A DNA stretch of 64,000 nt from Lysinimonas sp963779775 (lineage in GTDB: Bacteria > Actinomycetota > Actinomycetes > Actinomycetales > Microbacteriaceae), in NCBI GenBank assembly GCA_963779775.1, contig CAVZZQ010000009.1:1054001-1118000 (forward strand), read 5' to 3'. Each line of letters opens with the position of its first letter. Positions within the stretch are counted from its first letter, which is position 1. The translations under genes were made by a program, and so were the position numbers. The notes under the pieces are model-generated. The model was not told the DNA's origin. It ran no database searches and saw nothing but the letters and a program-made list of their open reading frames with translations. Below are positions 9,071 to 18,283 of the stretch, piece after piece.

Positions 9071-9169
9071 CGCGCCTGTTCACTCACCGCGCCTGTTCAC
9101 TCACCCCGCCTGTTGACTCACCGGGCCTGTTCACTCACCGCGCCTGTTTCACTCACCCCGCCTGTCCAC
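9071..9169. repeat. 17-bp short tandem repeat, five copies plus a partial sixth
   Basis: Units with consensus CGCGCCTGTTCACTCAC begin at 9071, 9088, 9105, 9122 and 9139, with a degenerate partial sixth copy from 9157. Copies differ by one or two bases, and the fifth has one extra T. The array starts directly after the DUF349 stop (9067-9069) and fills most of the 167-nt gap to the next gene. Confidence 0.9.
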
Positions 9170-9236
9170 AGCTGTCGGCATCCACGGATCGCGGAGTTCG
9201 GCCCCGCCGACCGCTTCTCACCGCCACCATGACGGG

Positions 9237-9776
9237 ATGCCGCTTCCCACCGTCCTGACCACGCTCGACCTGCCCGCGCCCGAGCTGGGTGGCATGCGGC
9301 TCGACGGCGAGGTGTATCCGCTGGCCGAGGGCTGGTGCAGCATCGATGTGCTCGAGACCCCGGCTCACCGTGCTCGCGCCGTCCGCGGTCTGCGTTCGGA
9401 ACGCCTGATCGCCGAGCTCGGTACAGCGGCATGGGTGTGGGGCGCCACACCTGTACTCCCCGGCGTCGTTGAGTTCTGTGTCGATCTGGGTGCCCGTGCG
9501 CGATTGCGTATCAGCCCTCTGGTGCGCGTACGCGAGCTGGTGCTCGATCCCGGCGATCGGGTCGATCTGGGCGGCGGCGCCGTGACGTCGCGTGTGCGGA
9601 CGGCGGTCGACCTGGCGCGCTTCCGCGACGAGTTGAGCGATGCCGACGCCGCCTCGATCGTTGAACTCGCCCGCCAGGGCGGCTTCGGCCTGCTCGAGTG
9701 CCGCGAGCTCATGGACCGCCGCCGCAACCTGCCCGAGAAGCGCCGCGCGCTGGCCCGCTTGTCGGAGCTTCTGTAG
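9237..9776 (+). CDS. Hypothetical protein resembling AbiEi-type antitoxin C-terminal domains
   Basis: This 179-residue soluble protein has the pattern of the AbiEi-antitoxin-like proteins common in Microbacteriaceae: an early LRLDGEVYPL-like segment (here MRLDGEVYPLAEGW), SERLIAELGTAAWVWG, RVRELVLDPGDRVDLGGGAVTS, and the VRTAVDLARF block. AbiEi proteins are DNA-binding antitoxins of type IV systems. This one lacks an obvious N-terminal winged helix and has no AbiEii-type nucleotidyltransferase toxin beside it. If the family call is right it is a solitary relative. The assignment rests on remembered pattern similarity only. Confidence 0.45.
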   Translation: MPLPTVLTTLDLPAPELGGMRLDGEVYPLAEGWCSIDVLETPAHRARAVRGLRSERLIAELGTAAWVWGATPVLPGVVEFCVDLGARARLRISPLVRVRELVLDPGDRVDLGGGAVTSRVRTAVDLARFRDELSDADAASIVELARQGGFGLLECRELMDRRRNLPEKRRALARLSELL

Positions 9777-9836
9777 TGGCCCAGTTATCAGCGCACGCGT
9801 CAGCGCAGCCCGCACCTGTCGCGCTGCCCGCAGCCG

Positions 9837-11231
9837 TCAGCGCCCACCGATGAGCTCGCGCAGGGCAGCGCTCTTCGACGGCAGTTCTCGCGGCGTTTGT
9901 GAGGGATCGACGGTGGGCGGCGGAATCAGCCAATACGCGGAGCGTTCGCGGCGTATCTCCCACCCGTGATCATGCGCGAGCAGGTGGTGATGTTTACAAA
10001 GCAGGATCCCTTTGTCGATATCCGTGCCGCCGTGATCTCGATCCCAGAACTCGATGTGGTGCGCTTCCGTCCAGGAGGGCGGGCGATCGCACCCGATCCA
10101 CATGCATCCGCCGTCGCGCGCAGCCAGGACAACCCGTTGGCGGCGGCTGAAGAGCCGCTGCTCCCGACCGAGGTTCATGCCCTGACCTGCATCGTCGAAC
10201 ATGACGGGCACGGTTCCGGCCGTGCAGACCATCCGTTCCACGGTCTGGATCGAGATCGGGTCGTGTTCGCCTTCGATACGCCCATGGCCACTACGAGTGC
10301 TCAGAGACCGGCCCGTGACCAGCACACGGACCGCCGGCGGCGTGCCACCAAGAAGTTTGGACGGGTCGGCGTCGACGCCTTGCCGCAACAACTGCACGAA
10401 GGAATCGGAGGCGTACTGCTCGGTCGTTCTCTCGTCGGCGAACGCGGCATCCGCCTCGGCCTGTGTCTGCTCATCGACGAATCGCGGCCCGCCCCGCTTG
10501 GGCGAGGTGACCCGGTCGAAGACCTCCCCCACCACGGCGCACGACTCCGGGTCGAGATCCCAGGTCAGGCGACCCATGCCATCAGAGCGACGGAAGAACC
10601 TCAGCCCGCGTCGGGACCGGCGCTCTCGCTCCCGATCGGCAATGCCCGATTCGTCCAGCAGATCGCGCAACTCGCGGGCGCGACGGAACAGCCGGTCGGC
10701 GTCGACTGTCTTGGCCTCTTCGCACAACTGCTCTGCGGCCACCTTCAGGTCATCGATGCTGACGCCGTCGGCCGGGGCGCCCAGACCATTGCGGATCGAC
10801 TCCGCAGCGGCCGGTGACAGCGCGCCTGAAGCGACCGCCTGGCCGACCGGCGCCAGCCACGATCGATCGCCGAACACCTCGCCCGTAACCGCATCTGGAA
10901 CTGCCTCATGGACCAGCAGCCCCGCCGATATCGACGTCGCCGCCTCGCGAGCCGTCGCACCGGTTGCTGCTCGAACGAACTCAATCGCAGTTCGGTGCCC
11001 CGTTCGCTGCGCAAGCCCGTCGTGTCCCAACTCGGGCGCAGAGCGCCGGGCGACCTCACCCGCGAGCATCGCGCCTCGGCTCTCGACGACCCGAACCCAC
11101 CGGGAGTGCGAGTGCATCACCTCGGCCAGTAGCTCGTCACTGAGCGCACGGTACACCGCGACTTCCGCAGGCACGGCGTCGGCGACCTCGAGCGCGGCGC
11201 TCAGTGCGACGAGCAGATCGGGGGTGGGCAT
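9837..11231 (-). CDS. HNH endonuclease with DUF222 domain (13E12-repeat type)
   Basis: The 464-residue protein has a long helical N-terminal DUF222 domain and a C-terminal HNH nuclease. The nuclease core reads CMWIGCDRPPSWTEAHHIEFW, then GGTDIDKGILLCKHHHLLAHDHGW, with the paired His and the Cys residues of the beta-beta-alpha-metal fold intact. This is the actinobacterial 13E12-repeat family, often multicopy; its cellular substrate is unknown. The ATG at 11231 lies 17 nt downstream of a LexA-like box, suggesting induction by DNA damage. It follows rel in the same direction. Confidence 0.9.
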   Translation of the reverse strand: MPTPDLLVALSAALEVADAVPAEVAVYRALSDELLAEVMHSHSRWVRVVESRGAMLAGEVARRSAPELGHDGLAQRTGHRTAIEFVRAATGATAREAATSISAGLLVHEAVPDAVTGEVFGDRSWLAPVGQAVASGALSPAAAESIRNGLGAPADGVSIDDLKVAAEQLCEEAKTVDADRLFRRARELRDLLDESGIADRERERRSRRGLRFFRRSDGMGRLTWDLDPESCAVVGEVFDRVTSPKRGGPRFVDEQTQAEADAAFADERTTEQYASDSFVQLLRQGVDADPSKLLGGTPPAVRVLVTGRSLSTRSGHGRIEGEHDPISIQTVERMVCTAGTVPVMFDDAGQGMNLGREQRLFSRRQRVVLAARDGGCMWIGCDRPPSWTEAHHIEFWDRDHGGTDIDKGILLCKHHHLLAHDHGWEIRRERSAYWLIPPPTVDPSQTPRELPSKSAALRELIGGR

Positions 11232-11247
11232 GAGTCCATTTTCCCGG

Positions 11248-11265
11248 TTCGAACGTATGTTCGGT
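11248..11265 (-). promoter_or_regulatory. LexA-type SOS box upstream of the HNH gene
   Basis: TTCGAAC-GTAT-GTTCGGT contains a perfect CGAAC-N4-GTTCG core (11250-11263), the actinobacterial/Bacillus-type LexA operator. It sits about 17-34 nt upstream of the HNH start, overlapping where a promoter should be. The match to the known consensus is seen; LexA binding is inferred. Confidence 0.65.
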
Positions 11266-11334
11266 AGTACAAGATCTTTGCGAAACCCGGCCTGTGGAGG
11301 AATGGCCGCCCGCCCTGACTACCCCGCGCGCGGT

Positions 11335-13590
11335 TCAGCCCGCGTTCACTCGATACACGTCGTACACCGCATCGATCCGCCGCACCGCGTTGAGCAGCCG
11401 GTCCAGGTGCACCGTGTCGCCCATCTCGAAGACGAATCGGCTCAACGCCAGTCGGTCGCTCGACGTTGACACCGTTGCCGACAGGATGTTCACGTGATTC
11501 TCGCTGAGCACCCGGGTCACATCCGAGAGCAGTCCAGAACGGTCGAGCGCCTCGATCTGGATCTGCACCAGGAACAGGCTCGACGAGGTCGGCGCCCACT
11601 CGACCTCGATCATGCGATCGGGCTCGTTCCTCAGTGACGCGACGTTGTTGCAGTCCGTGCGGTGCACCGAGACGCCGGTTCCGCGCGTCACGAAGCCGAT
11701 GATCTCGTCGCCGGGAACCGGCGTGCAGCACTTGGCCAGCTTGACCAGGATGTCGGGGGCCCCGCGCACCAGTACGCCCGAGTCGCTCGGGCGGAGTTGG
11801 CGCGCCCGTCCCTTGGGAGTGAACGGCAGCTCCGCCTCGTCGGCGTCGGCATCGGTCTGCAGCAGCGCGAGCACCTTCTCGATCACCGACTGCGTCGACA
11901 CGTGCCCTTCGCCGACGGCCGCGTACAGCGCCTCGACGCCGTCGAACCGCAGCTGGGCGGCGACGTCGTTGAGCACATCCTGATTCATCAGTTTCTGCAG
12001 CGGCAGGTTCTGCTTGCGCATGGCGCGCGCGATGGCGTCCCGGCCCTGTTCGATGGCCTCCTCGCGACGCTCCTTGGTGAACCAGCCGCGGATCTTGTTG
12101 CGGGCCCGCGGGCTCTTGACGAAGTTGAGCCAGTCCTGGCTGGGCGCGGCATCCGGATTCTTCGAGGTGAAGACCTCGACCACGTCGCCCGAATTCAGAG
12201 CGCTGTCGAGCGGAACCAGCCGCCCGTTGACCTTCGCGCCCATCGTGCGGTGCCCGACCTCGGTGTGCACCGCGTAGGCGAAGTCGACCGGGGTGCCGCC
12301 GGCGGGCAGGCCGATCACCTTGCCCTGGGGCGTGAAGACGTAGACCTCTTTGGCCCCGATCTCGAAGCGGAGGTTATCGAGGAACTCCCCCGGGTCGGCC
12401 GTCTCGGACTGCCAGTCGCTGATGTGAGCCAGCCAGGCCATCTCGTTGTCCGAGTTCGGCGTCTTGGCATCGGCGGCGCGGCCGCTGGCGACCCGCTCCT
12501 TGTACTTCCAATGCGCCGCGACGCCGAACTCGGCGCGCTGATGCATCTCGTGGGTGCGGATCTGGATCTCGACGGCGCGCCCGTTCGGCCCGATCACCGT
12601 GGTGTGCAGCGACTGATAGAGGTTGAACTTGGGAGTCGCGATGTAATCCTTGAAGCGACCGGGGATCGGATTCCAGCGCGCGTGGATCGCGCCCAGCACC
12701 GCATAGCAGTCGCGGATGTTGTTCACCAGCACCCGAATTCCGACCAGATCGTAGATCTCGTCGAACTCGCGTCCGCGCTGGACCATCTTCTGGTAGATCG
12801 AGTAGTACTGCTTCGGCCGGCCAACCACCTGGCCTTTGATCTTGTCGGCGCGCAGGTCGTCCTGGATCGCATCGATGACGGCCTGAACGAACTCCTCGCG
12901 CTGCGGGGTCCGCTGACGCACCAGGCTATCGATCTCGACGTACAGCTTCGGGTAGAGCACCGCGAAGCTCAGGTCTTCGAGCTCCCACTTGATGGTCTGG
13001 ATGCCGAGCCGGTGCGCGAGGGGCGCATAGATCTCCAGCGTCTCTTTCGCCTTGCGCTCAGCGGATTCCGCCGGCACGAACCCCCAGGTGCGCGCGTTGT
13101 GCAGCCGGTCGGCGAGCTTGATCACCAGCACGCGAATGTCTTTCGACATCGCGACGACCATCTTGCGCACCGTCTCGGCCTGCGCGCTGTCGCCGTACTT
13201 CAGCTTGTCGAGCTTGGTGACGCCATCCACCAGCATGGCGATCTCGTCACCGAAATCCGCTCTCACCATGTCGAGCGTGTAGTCGGTGTCTTCGACAGTG
13301 TCGTGCAGCAGCGCGGCCGCCAGCGTCTTCGATCCGATGCCCAGGTCTGCCAGGATCTGCGCCACCGCGACCGGATGCGTGATGTAGGGCTCACCGCTCT
13401 TGCGCAACTGCCCGGCGTGCGCCTTCTCGGCCGCGGCGTACGCGCGCTCGATCAGAGCGACATCCGCTTTGGGATGATGCGTGCGTACCGTCTTGAGCAG
13501 GCGCTCGACCGCTCCGACCGGCTGGGCCCGCGAGAACAGGCGGGGCAGGATGGCGCGCAGCGACGACGTGCTCTGCTGCGTCTCCGTCAT
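11335..13590 (-). CDS. rel: Bifunctional (p)ppGpp synthetase/hydrolase Rel
   Basis: Rel makes and degrades (p)ppGpp in the stringent response. The 751-residue protein has all domains in order: an HD hydrolase with HDTVEDT, a synthetase domain with GRFKDYIATPKFNLYQSLHT, a TGS domain (VFTPQGKVIGLPAGGTPVDFAY), the conserved-cysteine region (LAKCCTPVPGDEIIGF) and a C-terminal ACT domain. The RFKD form of the synthetase motif and the intact HD motif both fit a bifunctional enzyme rather than a RelA-type synthetase alone. The start at 13590 has a strong GGGGAGG site. It is the last gene of the yebC-ruvCAB-yajC-secDF-rel series. Confidence 0.97.
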   Translation of the reverse strand: MTETQQSTSSLRAILPRLFSRAQPVGAVERLLKTVRTHHPKADVALIERAYAAAEKAHAGQLRKSGEPYITHPVAVAQILADLGIGSKTLAAALLHDTVEDTDYTLDMVRADFGDEIAMLVDGVTKLDKLKYGDSAQAETVRKMVVAMSKDIRVLVIKLADRLHNARTWGFVPAESAERKAKETLEIYAPLAHRLGIQTIKWELEDLSFAVLYPKLYVEIDSLVRQRTPQREEFVQAVIDAIQDDLRADKIKGQVVGRPKQYYSIYQKMVQRGREFDEIYDLVGIRVLVNNIRDCYAVLGAIHARWNPIPGRFKDYIATPKFNLYQSLHTTVIGPNGRAVEIQIRTHEMHQRAEFGVAAHWKYKERVASGRAADAKTPNSDNEMAWLAHISDWQSETADPGEFLDNLRFEIGAKEVYVFTPQGKVIGLPAGGTPVDFAYAVHTEVGHRTMGAKVNGRLVPLDSALNSGDVVEVFTSKNPDAAPSQDWLNFVKSPRARNKIRGWFTKERREEAIEQGRDAIARAMRKQNLPLQKLMNQDVLNDVAAQLRFDGVEALYAAVGEGHVSTQSVIEKVLALLQTDADADEAELPFTPKGRARQLRPSDSGVLVRGAPDILVKLAKCCTPVPGDEIIGFVTRGTGVSVHRTDCNNVASLRNEPDRMIEVEWAPTSSSLFLVQIQIEALDRSGLLSDVTRVLSENHVNILSATVSTSSDRLALSRFVFEMGDTVHLDRLLNAVRRIDAVYDVYRVNAG

Positions 13591-13662
13591 CGGGCTACCT
13601 CCCCTGCCTGGAGTCTACGAGCGTCGTCAGGCACAGGTTGGCAGGTCCGCTGTGGGCGAAGG

Positions 13663-14670
13663 CTACGCCGTGACGCTCTTCGACCGCAGTTGCCGCACGC
13701 GCTTGTCGCGCTTCACGATGGCGGCCTCGCCCTGCCGGAAGGTCGCGTACAGCGGCGACGCGACGAACGGGGTCGAATACGTGCCGATCAGCGTTCCAGT
13801 CAGCAGCGCGAGCGAGATGTCGCGCAGGGTGTCCGCTCCGAGGATGAACGAGCCGATGAACAGGATCGCCGCGACCGGCAACGCCGCCACCACGCCGGTG
13901 TTGATGGATCGGACCAGGGTCTGGTTGACGGCAAGGTTCACCGCTTCGCCGAAGGTGCGGGTGGACTCGTCGCCTAGTTCCGCCGTATTCTCACGGATCT
14001 TGTCGAAGACCACGACCGTGTCGTAGAGGGAGTAACCGAGGATCGTCAAGAAGCCGATGATCGTAGCCGGGGTGACCTCGAACCCGGTCAGGGCGTAGAC
14101 GCCCGCCGTGATGATGAGGTCGTGGGCGAGGGAGATGATCGCCGCCATCGACATCTTCCAGGTGCGGAAGTACATCGCCATGAACAGCGCAGCCAGGATG
14201 ACGAACACGATCAGGCCGATTATCGCCTGTTGGGTGATGTCACCGCCCCAGGTCGCACCGATGTACGAACTCGTGATGTTCTTGGCGTTCACGCCGTAGG
14301 TGTTCGCCAGGGCAGCCGTCACCTTGATGGTCTGGGCGGGCGTGAGCTGGTTGGTCTGCACCTGCACGCCGTCTGTGCCGACCGTGGTGATGTCGATGGT
14401 CGCGGACGGGACGACCGAGCGGACGGCGGCCGTGCCGATGTTCGTGTTCAGCGAGTTGGCGCCGCTGATCTGGAACTCGGAGCCGCCGCGGAACTGGATG
14501 CCGAACTTGAACCCGTCGCCGATGTTGCCGCCGCCCTTGATGAGCGGCACGGCGAGAGCCGCCACCACCAGAAGGATCGCGATGGTGAACCAGATGGCGC
14601 GCTTGCCGATGAAGTCGACCGAGCGCTTTCCGGTGTAGAGGTCGTTGCCGAGCGTCGAGAAACTGGCCAT
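13663..14670 (-). CDS. secF: Protein translocase subunit SecF
   Basis: SecF works with SecD to pull secreted proteins through SecYEG using the proton gradient. The 335-residue protein has the expected six membrane segments. A first segment near 30-45 is followed by an extracytoplasmic domain (FQFRGGSEFQI-like) and then the SecD/SecF export-membrane block with LGYSLYDTVVVFDKIREN and RSINTGVVAALPVAAI. The ATG shares its A with the secD stop (TGATG), indicating translational coupling. The C-terminus is short and basic. Confidence 0.96.
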   Translation of the reverse strand: MASFSTLGNDLYTGKRSVDFIGKRAIWFTIAILLVVAALAVPLIKGGGNIGDGFKFGIQFRGGSEFQISGANSLNTNIGTAAVRSVVPSATIDITTVGTDGVQVQTNQLTPAQTIKVTAALANTYGVNAKNITSSYIGATWGGDITQQAIIGLIVFVILAALFMAMYFRTWKMSMAAIISLAHDLIITAGVYALTGFEVTPATIIGFLTILGYSLYDTVVVFDKIRENTAELGDESTRTFGEAVNLAVNQTLVRSINTGVVAALPVAAILFIGSFILGADTLRDISLALLTGTLIGTYSTPFVASPLYATFRQGEAAIVKRDKRVRQLRSKSVTA

Positions 14671-16565
14671 CAGGACTTCTTCCCTCCGCTGCGGCTGGAC
14701 TTGCTCTGCTTCTTGGGCTGCGTCCGGGTGGTGGTGGGCTTGGGCGTCGCTGCCGTCGTCGACGTGGTGTCCGTGGCCGTCGTTGCGGCCGACTCGCTGG
14801 TGATATCAGGCGTGGATGACGCATTCCCCTTCGCTGTCGCCTTGGCGTCGGCCTTGGCCGCCTTCACCCCCGCACTCGACGCAGCTGCGAGTTCTGCGGC
14901 CTTGCGCTCGGCGATGGTCTGGCGGCGATCGGCCTCGCGGCTGGCGCCGGCCCGGCGCGCGTCGGTCGAGACCCGGAACTCCGCCCGGCCTCGATAGATC
15001 GCTCCCAGGGCGGTCGGGTCGAGACCGCTGAGTGGATGCCCGCTCGAGAAGAACCGGGTCGTCGCGATGAGCTGCAGGATCGGGTGGGTGAACAGCACGA
15101 CGATCAGCACGTCGATGACCGTCGTGACGCCGAGCGTGAGTGCGAAGCCCTTCACGTTGCTGACCGCGACGATGAACAGCACGATGGCCGACAGCAAGTT
15201 GACCGACTTCGCCGCATAGATGGTGCGCAGCGCGCGCTTCCAGCCCGCCTCGACGGCGCCGGGCAGAGCTCTGCCATCTCGCAACTCGTCTCGTATTCGT
15301 TCGAAGTACACGATGAACGAGTCCGCCGTGAACCCGATCGCGACGATCAACCCCGCGACGCCGGCCAGCGACAGCCGGTAGCCGTTCTGCCACGACAGGA
15401 AGTCGACGACTTCGTAGGTCAGGATCGCGGCCACGATGAGCGAGGTGATCGTGACCAGACCGAGCAGCCGGTACTGGAACAGCGAGTAGATCACGACGAG
15501 CAGCAGTCCGATGCCGCCCGCGATGAGGCCGTTCTGGAGTTGGCTCTTACCGAGCGTCGGCGCGATGGTGTCGCGGCTCTGCACCTTGAAACCGATCGGC
15601 AGGGCGCCGAACTTCAGCTGGTCGGCGAGCGTGGTCGCCGTGGTCTGTGTGAAGTTTCCGGTGATCTGGGCTTTGCCGTTGGAGATGGCCGAATTCATTT
15701 GAGGCGCGCTGATGACCTTGCCGTCCAGCACGATGGCAAACTGATTGCGCACACCAGTCAGCGCCACCAGCCGGGTCGAGATCTTCGAGAAGGCGCTGGT
15801 GCCCTTGCCGTTGAAGACCAGGTTCACGGCCCACTGACCAGTGGAGACGCCCTGTGAGGTGGTGACCGTGCCGGCACTCGCGTCAGAGATCGTTGACCCC
15901 GCGACCTCGATCGGCCCGAGGATGTAGATGACGGACCCGTCGTCTTCACAGGTGATCAGGGGCTTGTTCGCGGGCGCCAGGTTCGTGTCGACCGACTTGA
16001 GCGTCGAGCAGTCGAAGTGGCTGTACTTGTCGAGCAGAGCGGGCGTCACCCATGCCTCGTCGCTGCCGTTCTTGGGCGTGGTGGCGGGAGTATCAGACAG
16101 AGACGCGCTCGGACTCGGGGAGGCGCTGGCCGTCGTGGGGGTGCACGCGGCACTGGGCGTCTGGGCGCTGCTGGCACAGATCACCGGCCGGAAGTCGAGC
16201 TTCGCCGAGGCTTGAATGCGCTTGAAGGTCGCCTCGTCCGGCGCACCCGGGAGCGAGACGACGATGTTGTTTCTGCCCTGGGTGCTGATCTCCGCCTCGG
16301 CGACGCCCGCGGCATCCACGCGCTGCCGGATGATCGACACGGCCTGGTTGAGTTCGTCGGGTGTGACGTTCTGACCAGCGGCCAGCGTCGGGGTCAGCGT
16401 GATCTCGGTGCCGCCCTGCAGGTCGAGCCCGAGTTGCGGCTTCAGTCCCCAGCCCCAGAACAGCTTGCCCGCGCCGAGCAGCGCTCCCAGGATGACCACG
16501 ATGGCCAGGAGCCAGGCCAGCGATCTCACGGCCTTACGGGCCGGGGTCATCGATCTCGTTGCCAC
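14670..16565 (-). CDS. secD: Protein translocase subunit SecD
   Basis: SecD is the large partner of SecF in the inner membrane. The sequence has the D1 motif GLDLQGGTEITL, the large extracytoplasmic P1 domain, the substrate-cap motif (ALTGVRNQFAIVLDGKVISAPQ), and six membrane segments including GFTADSFIVYFERIRDELRDG. An Ala/Lys/Thr-rich C-terminal tail of about 90 residues is longer than in Escherichia coli but normal for Actinobacteria. The start is the GTG at 16565; an ATG five codons later is an alternative without a clear Shine-Dalgarno. It overlaps secF by one base. Confidence 0.96.
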   Translation of the reverse strand: MATRSMTPARKAVRSLAWLLAIVVILGALLGAGKLFWGWGLKPQLGLDLQGGTEITLTPTLAAGQNVTPDELNQAVSIIRQRVDAAGVAEAEISTQGRNNIVVSLPGAPDEATFKRIQASAKLDFRPVICASSAQTPSAACTPTTASASPSPSASLSDTPATTPKNGSDEAWVTPALLDKYSHFDCSTLKSVDTNLAPANKPLITCEDDGSVIYILGPIEVAGSTISDASAGTVTTSQGVSTGQWAVNLVFNGKGTSAFSKISTRLVALTGVRNQFAIVLDGKVISAPQMNSAISNGKAQITGNFTQTTATTLADQLKFGALPIGFKVQSRDTIAPTLGKSQLQNGLIAGGIGLLLVVIYSLFQYRLLGLVTITSLIVAAILTYEVVDFLSWQNGYRLSLAGVAGLIVAIGFTADSFIVYFERIRDELRDGRALPGAVEAGWKRALRTIYAAKSVNLLSAIVLFIVAVSNVKGFALTLGVTTVIDVLIVVLFTHPILQLIATTRFFSSGHPLSGLDPTALGAIYRGRAEFRVSTDARRAGASREADRRQTIAERKAAELAAASSAGVKAAKADAKATAKGNASSTPDITSESAATTATDTTSTTAATPKPTTTRTQPKKQSKSSRSGGKKS

Positions 16566-16684
16566 GTGGCGGCTCTGCTTTCTTCCGTGGGGCTTTCTGT
16601 GCTGTCGGCCGATGGGCGGCGCCGCGATGGCGCACGCGCTCGGCGCCGACCCGGGGAGCCCGGGTCAGCATCCAAGAGTAACGG

Positions 16685-17152
16685 CTACTCGCCGGCCTTC
16701 TTGCGCGGGGCGCGCTTCGGCTTCTCGTCGGCAGGGCTGCCGGTGCGCTCGCCGTACTGCGGCTCACCGGCCGGGATGGCGTGCGACTCGTTGATCGAAG
16801 GAGCGGCCGGCTCCTCGACGACGTCTTCCTGCGCCTCGACCGGGTCGATCACGCGCGAGATCGTCTGACGGTGCACGCGCAGCTTGGTGCCGGGCGTGGT
16901 CTCGATGACCGCCTCGTTCTTCTCGTCATCGATCGAGACCAGGGTTCCGTAGATGCCGTGCTGCGTCATGACCTCGGCACCGGGCACGAACTTGTTCTGC
17001 AGCGCCTCGGCGTCGCGCTTGCGCTTGCGCGAGTTGCGGAACATGAAGATGACCATGATGGCGAGGACCGCAACGAGGCCGTAGGTCAAGTAGTCGGGGC
17101 CGGCAGCCGGAGCGGCCGGAGCGGCGTGCACGAAGATGGGTGCGAAAGACAT
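16685..17152 (-). CDS. yajC: Preprotein translocase accessory subunit YajC
   Basis: YajC associates with SecDF. The 155-residue protein has a single membrane segment near 23-37 (YGLVAVLAIMVIFMF), directly followed by FRNSRKRKRDAE, and the conserved cytoplasmic block KFVPGAEVMTQHGIYGTLVSIDDE...VIETTPGTKLRVHRQTISRV. A charged, disordered C-terminal tail follows, as usual in this group. It sits between ruvB and secD, the typical order. Confidence 0.95.
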   Translation of the reverse strand: MSFAPIFVHAAPAAPAAGPDYLTYGLVAVLAIMVIFMFRNSRKRKRDAEALQNKFVPGAEVMTQHGIYGTLVSIDDEKNEAVIETTPGTKLRVHRQTISRVIDPVEAQEDVVEEPAAPSINESHAIPAGEPQYGERTGSPADEKPKRAPRKKAGE

Positions 17153-17230
17153 GAGTGGAGGAGGACCTTCCGGGATTCAAGGGAGAAACTCGCCACAGCC
17201 TAGGGACTCCGACTGTGCGGCTCCCCAGAA

Positions 17231-18283
17231 TCATACGTCGTCGAACAAAGCGCCCGTATCGGGGCGGCGCACGCCGAGGTGCTCCCAAGCCCGCCGGGTG
17301 GCGACGCGGCCGCGCGGAGTGCGCGTCAGCATGCCGATCCGCACCAGGAACGGTTCGACGACCGACTCGATGGTCTCGGCCTCCTCGCCGACCGAGACGG
17401 CGAGGGTGTTCAGCCCGACCGGACCGCCGTCGAAGCGAGTCACGACCATCTCGAGCACCGCCCGGTCGAGGCGGTCGAGGCCGATCGGGTCGACGTCGTA
17501 CAGCTCGAGGGCCGCGTGCACGGCATCCATACCCGCTCCCCCGCCGCGCACGATCGCGTAGTCGCGCACCCGGCGCAGCAGGCGGTTCGCGATGCGCGGC
17601 GTTCCGCGGCTGCGGCTCGCGATCTCGAGCCGAGCGTCGGCCGGGATGTCCAGCTCGAGCAGGCGGGCGGCACGAGCCAGCACCTCTTCGAGCTCGGCGT
17701 CGTCGTAGAACTCGAGGTTCGCGGTGAAGCCGAACCGGTCGCGAAGCGGGTTCGGCAGCAGACCCGAGCGGGTGGTCGCGCCGACCAGGGTGAACGGTGC
17801 CAGATCCAGCGGGATGCTGGTGGCCCCCGCTCCCTTGCCGACCATGATGTCGATGCGGAAGTCCTCCATCGCGAGGTAGAGCATCTCTTCTGCACTGCGC
17901 GCCATCCGGTGGATCTCGTCGATGAACAGCACCTCGCCGGGCACCAGGCTCGACAACAGGGCGGCCAGGTCGCCCGCGTGCTGGATGGCCGGGCCGCTCG
18001 ACATGCGCAGCGGACGGTTGGACTCGTGCGCGACGATCATCGCGAGCGTGGTCTTGCCGAGCCCGGGCGGGCCGGCCAGCAGGATGTGGTCGGGGGTGCG
18101 GGATTGCAGCGCGGCGGCATCCAGGAGCAGTTGCAGCTGGCCGCGCACCTTGGTCTGACCGACGAACTCGGCGAGAGTGCGGGGACGCAGCGCGCCCTCG
18201 AAGGCGAGCTCGGTCTCGGACTCCGGAGTCGGCCGGATCACCAGATCGGCCTCCGTGAAGTCGGCGGGGGCATCGTCGGTCAT
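17231..18283 (-). CDS. ruvB: Holliday junction branch-migration ATPase RuvB
   Basis: RuvB is the hexameric AAA+ motor of the RuvABC resolvasome. The 350-residue protein has the RuvB N-terminal block (LRPRTLAEFVGQ), Walker A GPPGLGKT at about 71-78, Walker B VLFIDEIHRM, the beta-hairpin that contacts RuvA, sensor GATTRSGLL, and a C-terminal winged helix ending RTPRGRVATRRAWEHLG. Its ATG overlaps the ruvA stop in ATGA. Confidence 0.98.
   Translation of the reverse strand: MTDDAPADFTEADLVIRPTPESETELAFEGALRPRTLAEFVGQTKVRGQLQLLLDAAALQSRTPDHILLAGPPGLGKTTLAMIVAHESNRPLRMSSGPAIQHAGDLAALLSSLVPGEVLFIDEIHRMARSAEEMLYLAMEDFRIDIMVGKGAGATSIPLDLAPFTLVGATTRSGLLPNPLRDRFGFTANLEFYDDAELEEVLARAARLLELDIPADARLEIASRSRGTPRIANRLLRRVRDYAIVRGGGAGMDAVHAALELYDVDPIGLDRLDRAVLEMVVTRFDGGPVGLNTLAVSVGEEAETIESVVEPFLVRIGMLTRTPRGRVATRRAWEHLGVRRPDTGALFDDV

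Noticed and set aside
9071..9169. CRISPR array
   Set aside because: The 17-bp units abut with no spacers, and no cas genes are nearby.
11662..13977. A 771-codon plus-strand open frame
   Set aside because: It is antisense to rel and secF, which have clear domains. High-GC third positions generate such frames.
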